A stretch of 11,012 nt of DNA from assembly GCA_003450915.1 (NCBI GenBank), contig DMEM01000089.1:1-11012 (forward strand). The letters run 5' to 3'. This DNA comes from Alphaproteobacteria bacterium. GTDB taxonomy: Bacteria; Pseudomonadota; Alphaproteobacteria; UBA1280; UBA12223. Positions 1 to 6,207 of this stretch are shown here, piece by piece. The position numbers were made by a program, and so were the translations under genes. Each line of letters opens with the position of its first letter. Within the stretch, counting starts at the first letter, position 1. The notes beneath the pieces are model-generated. The model was not told where the DNA came from. It saw nothing but the letters and a program-made list of their open reading frames with translations, and did not search any database.

Positions 1-1
1 T

Positions 2-589
2 GATGGCCACCGCTTAGCTATTTGTAAAATTTCTAATCAAGAACTTGAGTTACCGGCTAGACAAGTTATTGTTCCGCGCAAAGGGATATTGGAAATCATT
101 CGTTTGCTTGATCCAGTTGACGAAGCTGTGCAAGTATTTTTAGGTGCTAACCATATTCGTATTATTGATAACGAGTTTTCGTTTACCAGTAAACTTGTCG
201 ATGGTCGTTTTCCAGATTACCGTCGAGTTTTACCACGTAATGGTGACAAAATTCTCAATGCTAATAAAGACGAGTTAAGACAAGTTTTATCTCGAGCTTC
301 TATTTTATCTAATGAAAAGTTCAAAGGTGTTCGACTTAATTTTGGCAACACAGAGTTAAAAATTACCGCTAATAATCCTGAACAAGAACAGGCAGAAGAA
401 ATTATCGGTATAGATTTTCCATATGAAGAAGTCGAAATCGGTTTTAATGTTAGTTATGTTTTAGATGTACTAAATGCCATTAAAGAAACAGACGTTAAAT
501 TTACCTTAGCCGATGCAAATAGTAGTGTTGTAATCGAAGGTGGAGAGTCTGGTGAAGCTTTATGTGTTGTTATGCCAATGCGTTTGTAG
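2..589 (+). CDS. dnaN: DNA polymerase III beta sliding clamp, C-terminal half (5' partial)
   Basis: The gene enters from the left edge in frame with base 2, so 195 C-terminal residues are visible of a family length near 366. The clamp is a ring-shaped dimer that tethers DNA polymerase III to DNA at the replication fork. The first visible residues read DGHRLA, then QVIVPRKGILE, FTSKLVDGRFPDYRRVLP, AILSNEKF-like SILSNEKF, ITANNPEQE, IGFNVSYVLDVLNA and the terminal VVMPMRL. These cover the end of domain II and all of domain III, including the C-terminal strand that forms the peptide-binding pocket. The motifs match E. coli and Pseudomonas DnaN very closely. Arginine is mostly CGN (11 CGN to 2 AGA by hand count), unlike later genes. 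recF follows after 10 bases, so the two are probably co-transcribed and translationally coupled. Confidence 0.97.
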   Translation, partial: DGHRLAICKISNQELELPARQVIVPRKGILEIIRLLDPVDEAVQVFLGANHIRIIDNEFSFTSKLVDGRFPDYRRVLPRNGDKILNANKDELRQVLSRASILSNEKFKGVRLNFGNTELKITANNPEQEQAEEIIGIDFPYEEVEIGFNVSYVLDVLNAIKETDVKFTLADANSSVVIEGGESGEALCVVMPMRL

Positions 590-599
590 ATTTAAATAA

Positions 600-1694
600 G
601 TGAGCATTGGTAAATTATTTATACAAGATTTTCGAAATATAGAAAGCGTTACCGTCGATTTTCATTCCGATGTTAATTTTATTATTGGTGATAATGGAAG
701 TGGAAAAAGCAGTGTACTGGAAGCCATTTTTTATTTAGGCCATGGCAAATCTTTTCGTAGCGCTAAAGTAGATAATCTACTTCAACATGAAAAAAGTACG
801 TTTACTGTCAGTGTTAGAACAGATAAAGATTGTCAACTTGGTGTCAGGAAAGGATTTAACAGCAGCGCTAATAGTAGTGAAATTAGAATTGATGGAGAAA
901 AACAAACTAAGTTTTCTTCACTCGCTAAAAATGTTGCTGTACAAGTTATTACACCTGAAAGTTTTATTGTTTTTTTTGGCGGTCCTAAACAAAGAAGACG
1001 GTTTATTGATTTAGGATTGTTTCACGTGAAACATTCCTTTGCAGACCATTGGCGCGAGTTTTCTAGAATACTTAAACAACGAAATGCCTGTTTAAGGAGT
1101 AAAACTGATTTAGCAACATTAAATTATTGGACAGAAATATTTGCTGAAAGCTCTGAGCAAATTGCTCGTCATAGAGCAGAATATGTGAGTGAGTTGACTA
1201 ATGAGTTAAGTTTTTGGTTGAAAATCATGTTACCTTCAGTATCTGATGATATAGTCATTCAATACTTGCAGGGCTGGAATTCAAAGAAAGCATTATTAGA
1301 TGTCTTAGGTCAGTATCATGATAAAGAGTTAGCAATGGGCTACAGTTTATTTGGCGCACAAAAATTTGACGTAAGGTCTTTAATGAATGGAACATCACTA
1401 GATAATCAACTATCTCGTGGTCAACAAAAGTTGTTTTTACTGGCTTTAACTTTTGCTCAAGCAAAGCTTATAGAAAGAGTAAATCGAGTAAAACCAATTT
1501 TATTAATTGATGATGTGGGGGCAGAGCTCGATATTCATTCTAGAACGTTATTAAATAACGCAATAGCAGCAATTGAATGTCAGGTTATTGTAACCGCAAT
1601 AGATAAAACGGCAGTGGAGCAACTTGTTCCACAAGAAGAAAACTACAAAATGTTTCACGTGAAACATGGCAAACTATCAGTAATGAGTGAGTAG
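600..1694 (+). CDS. recF: DNA replication and repair protein RecF
   Basis: RecF is an SMC-like ATPase that, with RecO and RecR, loads RecA at single-strand gaps. At 364 residues it has normal length (E. coli 357). Visible motifs are the N-terminal FIQDFRNIE, Walker A GDNGSGKS (residues 30-37), LEAIFYLGHGKSFRS, the ABC signature LSRGQQKL (271-278) and Walker B ILLIDD (300-305) followed by VGAELD. The GTG start is chosen because it gives MSIGKLFIQDFRN, which aligns with the usual RecF N terminus; there is no good Shine-Dalgarno, which fits coupling to dnaN 10 bases upstream. The family signature is gammaproteobacterial in style (LGHGKSFRS, ITPESF, GGPKQRRRFID). The coding sequence carries two perfect parS sites, each read in the same frame as FHVKH (residues 141-145 and 352-356). 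Confidence 0.97.
   Translation: MSIGKLFIQDFRNIESVTVDFHSDVNFIIGDNGSGKSSVLEAIFYLGHGKSFRSAKVDNLLQHEKSTFTVSVRTDKDCQLGVRKGFNSSANSSEIRIDGEKQTKFSSLAKNVAVQVITPESFIVFFGGPKQRRRFIDLGLFHVKHSFADHWREFSRILKQRNACLRSKTDLATLNYWTEIFAESSEQIARHRAEYVSELTNELSFWLKIMLPSVSDDIVIQYLQGWNSKKALLDVLGQYHDKELAMGYSLFGAQKFDVRSLMNGTSLDNQLSRGQQKLFLLALTFAQAKLIERVNRVKPILLIDDVGAELDIHSRTLLNNAIAAIECQVIVTAIDKTAVEQLVPQEENYKMFHVKHGKLSVMSE
1018..1033. other. parS centromere site 1 (ParB binding), inside recF
   Basis: The 16-base perfect palindrome TGTTTCACGTGAAACA matches the widely conserved bacterial parS consensus TGTTNCACGTGAAACA. ParB binds it, spreads and recruits SMC/MukBEF-type condensins, and the ParA ATPase segregates the complex. 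It lies in codons 140-145 of recF (LFHVKH). The location next to dnaN-recF-gyrB agrees with the known clustering of parS near oriC. That it works in this cell is inferred; parA and parB are not in the window. Confidence 0.9.
1650..1667. other. parS centromere site 2 (ParB binding), at the 3' end of recF
   Basis: A second copy of TGTTTCACGTGAAACA occupies 1651-1666 and is extended by one A:T pair on each side to an 18-base palindrome. It encodes MFHVKH at residues 351-356 of recF, in the same reading frame as site 1, 633 bases away. As I recall, Pseudomonas RecF proteins end with a similar FHVEH motif, so a parS at this place may be an old conserved arrangement. Confidence 0.9.
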
Positions 1695-1704
1695 GCTACA
1701 AGCT

Positions 1705-4116
1705 ATGACAATAGAAAATGAATATGACTCGGCAAGTATAAAGGTACTTAAAGGCTTAGATGCAGTTCGCAAAAGACCAGGGATGTATATAGGTGATACC
1801 GATGATGGCACAGGCCTACATCACATGGTATTTGAGGTGTTGGATAACTCAATTGATGAAGCTCTTGCAGGCCACTGTAGTGATATTATTGTTAAAATTC
1901 ACTTAGACGGTTCGGTATCTGTACGAGATGATGGACGAGGAATTCCAACTGAGCTTCACCCTGAAGAAGGTGTTTCTGCAGCTGAGGTTATTATGACTCA
2001 ATTACACGCAGGTGGTAAATTTGACCAAAACTCATATAAAGTATCAGGTGGTTTGCACGGTGTTGGTGTTTCAGTTGTTAACGCATTATCTGTAAAATTA
2101 GTTTTAGAAATTAAACGTGAAGGTAAAATTTGGCATCAAGAGTATAAAGATGGCGAACCAGTTGCTCCTCTTGAGGCTATAGGTGATACTGATGAAAAAG
2201 GTACAAAAGTTACTTTCTACCCATCTCCTGAAACATTTACTCATATTGAATTTGATTTTGAAATTCTTAAAAAGAGATACCGTGAGTTAGCATTCTTGAA
2301 CTCTGGTGTTTATATTGAACTTAGAGATGAGCGTCCTGAAGAAATATTAAAAGAAGTATTTCATTATGAAGGCGGAGTTAAAGAATATGTTAAATATATT
2401 GATAAAAACAGATCTGCACTAATCCCAGAACCTATTTATTTTAACTCAGAAAAAGACGAAATTGGTGTTGAAGCATCACTACAATGGAATGATGGTTACG
2501 CAGAAAATGTTTATCCATTTACAAACAACATTCCTCAAAGAGACGGTGGTACTCATATTCAAGGATTTAGAGCTGCTTTAACAAGAGCTATTAACAGTTA
2601 CGCTGGTGATTCTGGCTTACTTAAAAAGCATAAAGTTGCTTCATTAACAGGTGAAGACTGTCGTGAAGGTTTAACTTGTGTTCTTTCTGTTAAAGTTCCA
2701 GATCCTAAGTTTAGTTCTCAAACAAAAGACAAACTGGTTTCTTCAGAGGTTAGAGGTGCTGTTGAAGCGCTAATGTCAGAAGCTATCAAAGAATTCTTTG
2801 AAGAAAATCCTAAAGAAGCTTCAATGATTGTTGAAAAATCTGTTGAAAGTACTAGAGCTCGTGAAGCTGCTAGAAAAGCAAGAGAATTAACAAGACGTAA
2901 AACTACTTTAGATATCGCAAATTTACCTGGTAAGCTTGCAGATTGTTCAAGTAAAAAAGCAGAAGATTGTGAACTATACATTGTTGAGGGTGACTCAGCT
3001 GGTGGTTCTGCTAAGCAGGGCCGTGATAGAGCGTTCCAAGCGATTCTACCTCTAAAAGGTAAAATCTTAAACGTTGAAAGAGTAAGATTTGACAGAATAC
3101 TACAATCTCAAGAAGTTGGTACTATTGTAACAGCTCTTGGTACAGGTATTGGTAAAGAAGATTTTAACTTAGAAAAACTAAGATATCATAAAATCGTAAT
3201 CATGACCGATGCCGACGACGATGGTGAGCATATTACTACATTGCTATTAACATTCTTCTATCGTCAAATGCCAGAAATTGTTGAAAATGGTCACTTGTAC
3301 ATTGCTCAATCTCCGCTATATCGTGTAGTTAGAGGTAAAAAAGAAATCTTTATGAGAGATGATGCTGCTCTAAACGAATATCTAGCAAATGATGGTACTT
3401 CGAATGATGCAGTTCTAACTCTTGAATCTGGTGAGCAAAGAACAGGTATGGATTTACGTCATAGCTTTGATGAAGCAGTTAAAATGCAAGAACTTATTTC
3501 AGTTCTATCTAAAAGACTTCCAGAAAGTTTATTCTATGGTCTATTAGGTGGAAAAGCTACAGAAGAAGATCTTAAGCTTGAAGATAATGCTAAGAGAATT
3601 GCAGAAAAATGCCTATTTGTTGTAAACGAAGGTTTAGAAGAAATAGAAGAATGGTCATACACTCTTTTAGATGAAGGAACATACTCAATTAAAATTGAAA
3701 GAAATGTTGGTGGTGTGCATGAAGAGCATATTATTGATAAAAGCATTCTTGAAAGACAAACATATAAAGACTTTCTAAAATATGCCGACTTATTAGCAGA
3801 TGTTGTTGGTAACTCTAAGTTTGTATCAAAGCATGTTGAAAAAGATGTTCATACTCCTAAAGCGTTTATTAATGCTGTATTAGAAGAAGGTCGTTATGGT
3901 ATTGCTATTAACCGATACAAAGGTTTGGGTGAAATGAACCCTGAGCAGCTATGGGAGACAACACTAAACCCAGAAAACAGAACAATGTTAAGAGTTGATA
4001 TTGAAGATGCTCAAAAAGCAGATGAAACATTCTCAACATTAATGGGTGATGTAGTTGAACCAAGACGTGACTTCATTCAAGAAAATGCTTTAAATGTTAA
4101 ATATTTAGATTTTTAA
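1705..4116 (+). CDS. gyrB: DNA gyrase subunit B
   Basis: ATPase and TOPRIM subunit of DNA gyrase, which with GyrA introduces negative supercoils. At 803 residues it matches the long proteobacterial form (E. coli 804). The ATG at 1705 gives MTIENEYDSASIKVLKGLDAVRKRPG-like family spacing; an upstream GTG at 1687 would overlap recF and add six non-conserved residues. Domains: GHKL ATPase about 1-220 (catalytic E44, N48, DDGRGIP 75-81, GGLHGVGVSVVNALS), transducer about 220-392, TOPRIM about 420-535 (EGDSAGG, E428), a long insert, and the tail RYKGLGEMNPEQLWETT from 737. The metal-binding motif reads TDADDDGEHITTLL (501-514) where families have TDADVDGSHIRTLL, three unusual changes. It starts 10 bases after recF and ends at a strong terminator. 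Codon use and class affinity appear to change near residue 95-100. Confidence 0.97.
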   Translation: MTIENEYDSASIKVLKGLDAVRKRPGMYIGDTDDGTGLHHMVFEVLDNSIDEALAGHCSDIIVKIHLDGSVSVRDDGRGIPTELHPEEGVSAAEVIMTQLHAGGKFDQNSYKVSGGLHGVGVSVVNALSVKLVLEIKREGKIWHQEYKDGEPVAPLEAIGDTDEKGTKVTFYPSPETFTHIEFDFEILKKRYRELAFLNSGVYIELRDERPEEILKEVFHYEGGVKEYVKYIDKNRSALIPEPIYFNSEKDEIGVEASLQWNDGYAENVYPFTNNIPQRDGGTHIQGFRAALTRAINSYAGDSGLLKKHKVASLTGEDCREGLTCVLSVKVPDPKFSSQTKDKLVSSEVRGAVEALMSEAIKEFFEENPKEASMIVEKSVESTRAREAARKARELTRRKTTLDIANLPGKLADCSSKKAEDCELYIVEGDSAGGSAKQGRDRAFQAILPLKGKILNVERVRFDRILQSQEVGTIVTALGTGIGKEDFNLEKLRYHKIVIMTDADDDGEHITTLLLTFFYRQMPEIVENGHLYIAQSPLYRVVRGKKEIFMRDDAALNEYLANDGTSNDAVLTLESGEQRTGMDLRHSFDEAVKMQELISVLSKRLPESLFYGLLGGKATEEDLKLEDNAKRIAEKCLFVVNEGLEEIEEWSYTLLDEGTYSIKIERNVGGVHEEHIIDKSILERQTYKDFLKYADLLADVVGNSKFVSKHVEKDVHTPKAFINAVLEEGRYGIAINRYKGLGEMNPEQLWETTLNPENRTMLRVDIEDAQKADETFSTLMGDVVEPRRDFIQENALNVKYLDF

Positions 4117-4135
4117 TTAAAAGCAAAATATAACT

Positions 4136-4166
4136 AGCAACTCTATAATAATAGGGTTGCTTTTTT
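4136..4166 (+). terminator. Rho-independent terminator of the recF-gyrB transcript
   Basis: An 11-pair stem (AGCAACTCTAT with ATAGGGTTGCT, one G-T pair) closes a four-base AATA loop and runs straight into TTTTTT. It begins 20 bases after the gyrB stop codon. Confidence 0.92.
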
Positions 4167-4189
4167 ATGTTTAAAATAGTAAAAATGCT

Positions 4190-4214
4190 AAAAAAGGGGC
4201 TTTCAAGTGCCCCT
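4190..4214 (-). terminator. Rho-independent terminator of the 65-aa membrane protein gene
   Basis: On the minus strand AGGGGC and GCCCCT form a six-pair GC-rich stem around an eight-base loop and are followed by a run of T. It lies 22 bases beyond the stop codon of the gene at 4236-4433 and faces the gyrB terminator, as expected for convergent genes. Confidence 0.85.
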
Positions 4215-4235
4215 AATATTCGTTATTTCTAACTA

Positions 4236-4433
4236 TTATCTAATAGTTATTATGACTAATGCCAATGGTAAGGCTGCTGACACAAAAGAAAGTGCAACAG
4301 CTTTAGCAGTGCTTTTAATATGTTTTAAAAGCATATAAAACGTAAATGTAAAAATACAAGTTATTGCAAGTGTTGTTATTATAATTGGGCTAAATAAATA
4401 TATCAGTAATTTTAATAGCGCAAGGTATTCCAT
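4236..4433 (-). CDS. Small two-segment membrane protein, unknown function
   Basis: I do not recognise this 65-residue protein. Almost all of it is hydrophobic: segments at about 5-35 (LLIYLFSPIIITTLAITCIFT and onward) and 44-64, separated by a short basic stretch LLKHIKSTAKA, so it is probably an inner-membrane hairpin. Evidence that it is a real gene and not an AT-rich chance frame: a Shine-Dalgarno GGAG lies five bases before the ATG, there is a proper terminator just beyond the stop, and it is convergent with gyrB in otherwise unoccupied DNA. The last codons overlap an eight-base inverted repeat (4231-4248). Confidence 0.68.
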   Translation of the reverse strand: MEYLALLKLLIYLFSPIIITTLAITCIFTFTFYMLLKHIKSTAKAVALSFVSAALPLALVIITIR

Positions 4434-4735
4434 GCCAACTCCATTTTTATATTTTATTGTACACCTTTATGAGTTGTATTAAAAAATAAAAAATCAAACA
4501 CTTATTGTTATACTTTATATATAAAAAAGAGTTTATTTTTATTATAAATAGTTTGTTGAAAATCTAGGCTATTAGCAGTAAATACTATAATGATAGCTAT
4601 TAATATAGCTAATGTAGTATTAAAAATCAGATAGTTATATATTTTTTTTAATAAAGTGCTAGATTTTTACCATAAAATAATGTAGAAGTTAAATACATTT
4701 GCTTATTTAAGCTTATTTACTTTTACTTATATTAG
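4434..4735. other. AT-rich intergenic region between divergent membrane-protein genes
   Basis: These 302 bases separate the minus-strand gene ending upstream from the + strand gene at 4736, so promoters for both should be here. I see a perfect -10 hexamer TATAAT at 4586-4591 on the + strand, but only a poor -35 at proper spacing. On the minus strand TACAAT lies near 4455, also without a good -35. I find no open frame with a ribosome binding site, no RNA gene and no long repeat. Confidence 0.5.
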
Positions 4736-5734
4736 ATGGATATTATGAAAAATAAGAATCAAAACTCAACAGCTGGTTTAGTTTATCTTGCAGTAGCTCT
4801 TATGTGGGCGTCAATCATTGCAGTTCAAGTAGTTTATGGTCTTGAAGCTGCGATAATTATGATTATTAGCTTTATTGTTGCAACTGTTGTTGTTTCTACT
4901 TTAGATACAATTGTTTTTAATTCAAGAAAGGTTTTTAATACGTTAAAATCATTTTTTTACAACTGTTTTAGTTCAGCTTATTCTTTTAGCAAGTCAATAT
5001 TTAATGTTCTAAGTTTTGCATATATGGGCGAACAATATCAAAAGGTATTTATTGGAGGAGTTGCTTTTAGTGCTGCTTTATTTTATGCTTCAATAACGTT
5101 CTTTAGTGCTTTTGAAAAGGTTGATGGCGTTGCAGAAGCTTCAAACGTTGGAATGGCATCTGCGAGTTTCTTTGTTCTTTATGCTATTTATAAAACACTT
5201 AGTTATGTGGTTAAATCAAGTATCAAAAACATTTCTGAGAAAAAAGGTGCGGTAAAAGAAAAAGCAATCTCTTTTGTTAAAGGAACTTTATATTTAATTG
5301 GTTTTACATTAAAGGTAACCATTCCTATTGCTTATGTTACCATATTATGTGGTATTTTGCACTTTGAAGGAATGGCAGGAGCTTATGCTATAGCTATATT
5401 AATCGCAGGAGCGTTAGCACTGTATATTGTCACTAGTAGTTTAATAGGAATTTATAAATCAAGATTTATTATTGCTCAAGCTATTAAGCATGAGATGGAG
5501 TCATTGTTGTACACATATGATGTTAAAGTTAATTTACACTTTACCTATACCAGGAAAGATAGAAAATCAAATTATTCAAATGAGGAGCTTATTGCTCAAG
5601 AAAAACAACTTGTTCAATTTGGGGAATATGCAGGTCTTACAGTAAAAGGAATATCATCTAAAAATATATATAATACCTTAATAGAACGAGAAGATTCTAT
5701 AAATGATAGTTATTCGATAATTAAAGCTTCGTAA
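4736..5734 (+). CDS. Multi-pass integral membrane protein, unknown function
   Basis: An unrecognised 332-residue protein. It has about six hydrophobic segments, near residues 13-34, 36-60, 103-125, 138-158, 180-206 and 213-240, with two aromatic/basic amphipathic loops (61-100 and 159-180) and a hydrophilic C-terminal tail of about 90 residues that is probably cytoplasmic. No transporter, enzyme or secretion motif is apparent to me. Two starts are possible: ATG at 4736, or ATG at 4745 (MKNKNQNS), which has GGA four bases upstream; neither has a strong Shine-Dalgarno, so the start may be off by three codons. It appears to be a single-gene transcription unit, with a terminator about 80 bases after its stop. 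Confidence 0.85.
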   Translation: MDIMKNKNQNSTAGLVYLAVALMWASIIAVQVVYGLEAAIIMIISFIVATVVVSTLDTIVFNSRKVFNTLKSFFYNCFSSAYSFSKSIFNVLSFAYMGEQYQKVFIGGVAFSAALFYASITFFSAFEKVDGVAEASNVGMASASFFVLYAIYKTLSYVVKSSIKNISEKKGAVKEKAISFVKGTLYLIGFTLKVTIPIAYVTILCGILHFEGMAGAYAIAILIAGALALYIVTSSLIGIYKSRFIIAQAIKHEMESLLYTYDVKVNLHFTYTRKDRKSNYSNEELIAQEKQLVQFGEYAGLTVKGISSKNIYNTLIEREDSINDSYSIIKAS

Positions 5735-5816
5735 AAAAATATAACACCTAAAATTAATAAAAAAGTTATAATACGAAGTAGTAATTGTTTTAACGTGTCA
5801 CAGAGATAACGATAAA

Positions 5817-5851
5817 AGGCCTCCTTGCAATAGCTTGGAGGTCCTTTTTTT
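5817..5851 (+). terminator. Rho-independent terminator
   Basis: AGGCCTCC pairs with GGAGG-T-CCT (eight pairs, one bulged T) and is followed by seven T. It is oriented to end + strand transcription, most simply that of the membrane-protein gene ending at 5734. A perfect -10 TATAAT at 5767-5772 upstream leaves open a short separate transcript. Confidence 0.85.
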
Positions 5852-5867
5852 ATGTGTACAAAAGTAG

Positions 5868-5890
5868 AAAGGCAGCCAATGGCTGCCTTT
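5868..5890 (-). terminator. Inverted repeat, probable terminator of the 47-aa peptide gene
   Basis: A perfect ten-base inverted repeat AAAGGCAGCC / GGCTGCCTTT with a three-base loop. On the minus strand it lies 22 bases past the stop codon of the small gene at 5913-6056 and is followed by TTTCTACTTTT, a broken U tract. Its symmetry means it may also act on + strand transcripts that escape the terminator at 5817-5851. Confidence 0.7.
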
Positions 5891-5912
5891 AAGTGTCGAA
5901 ATTCGTTCACAT

Positions 5913-6056
5913 TTATAGGCCTAGAGCCATGCATGCAAATGAGGAAAGGCCAATTAAAAAAGATGTTGCTTTAAGACCTTTTTGAGATTGAGGTAAATAT
6001 GTCTCAACACCAAAACCTGTAAGACCAATAGTTGAGAAAATAGCTACTGTGAACAT
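5913..6056 (-). CDS. 47-aa small membrane protein, unknown function
   Basis: A short gene, easily missed by length cut-offs. It begins MFTVAIFSTIGLTGFGVE and ends FLIGLSSFACMALGL: two hydrophobic segments (about 1-18 and 31-47) around a polar turn ETYLPQSQKGLKATS. Support for reality: AAAAGGA lies eight to ten bases before the ATG, a ten-pair hairpin follows the stop, and the preceding gene on this strand has its own terminator at 6156-6187, so this peptide would have its own promoter within 6057-6155. I could not identify a convincing -35/-10 pair there. The sequence resembles no family I know. Small hydrophobic peptides of this kind can be membrane-complex subunits, regulators or type I toxins; none of these is supported specifically. 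Confidence 0.68.
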   Translation of the reverse strand: MFTVAIFSTIGLTGFGVETYLPQSQKGLKATSFLIGLSSFACMALGL

Positions 6057-6155
6057 GGTATATTCCTTTTAAATAGGGTATAAAGACAGAGTCTTCAAAA
6101 TAGGTATAAGATATTAGTACTTATTTATAATTACCCATATTAATAGAAAACTGAC

Positions 6156-6187
6156 AAAAAATAAGAGCTTTCTATTAAAAGCTCTTA
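6156..6187 (-). terminator. Rho-independent terminator of the diguanylate cyclase gene
   Basis: A ten-pair stem (6162-6171 with 6178-6187, core AAGAGCTTT) with a six-base loop; read on the minus strand it is followed by a run of A and then six T. It lies 20 bases after the stop codon of the GGDEF gene. Confidence 0.88.
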
Positions 6188-6207
6188 AGTGGTTGAATAT
6201 TAAATTT

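Noticed and set aside
1625..1640. Third parS-like sequence upstream of parS site 2
   Set aside because: Only 11 of 16 positions match and the palindrome is broken; not listed as a site.
1687..1704. GTG start adding six residues to GyrB
   Set aside because: It lies inside recF and lengthens the protein beyond the family N terminus; ATG 1705 fits better.
2718..2981. Minus-strand reading frames within recF and gyrB (such as 2718-2981, 3534-3746 and 1255-1464)
   Set aside because: They are shadows of strongly conserved genes on the other strand.
4231..4248. Inverted repeat AACTATTA-TC-TAATAGTT
   Set aside because: AT-only arms, overlapping the end of a coding frame, without a T tract; likely chance in AT-rich DNA.
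5710..5934. 74-codon minus-strand reading frame
   Set aside because: It runs through two hairpins that act as terminators, overlaps the better supported 47-codon gene and the end of the membrane-protein gene, and has no ribosome site.
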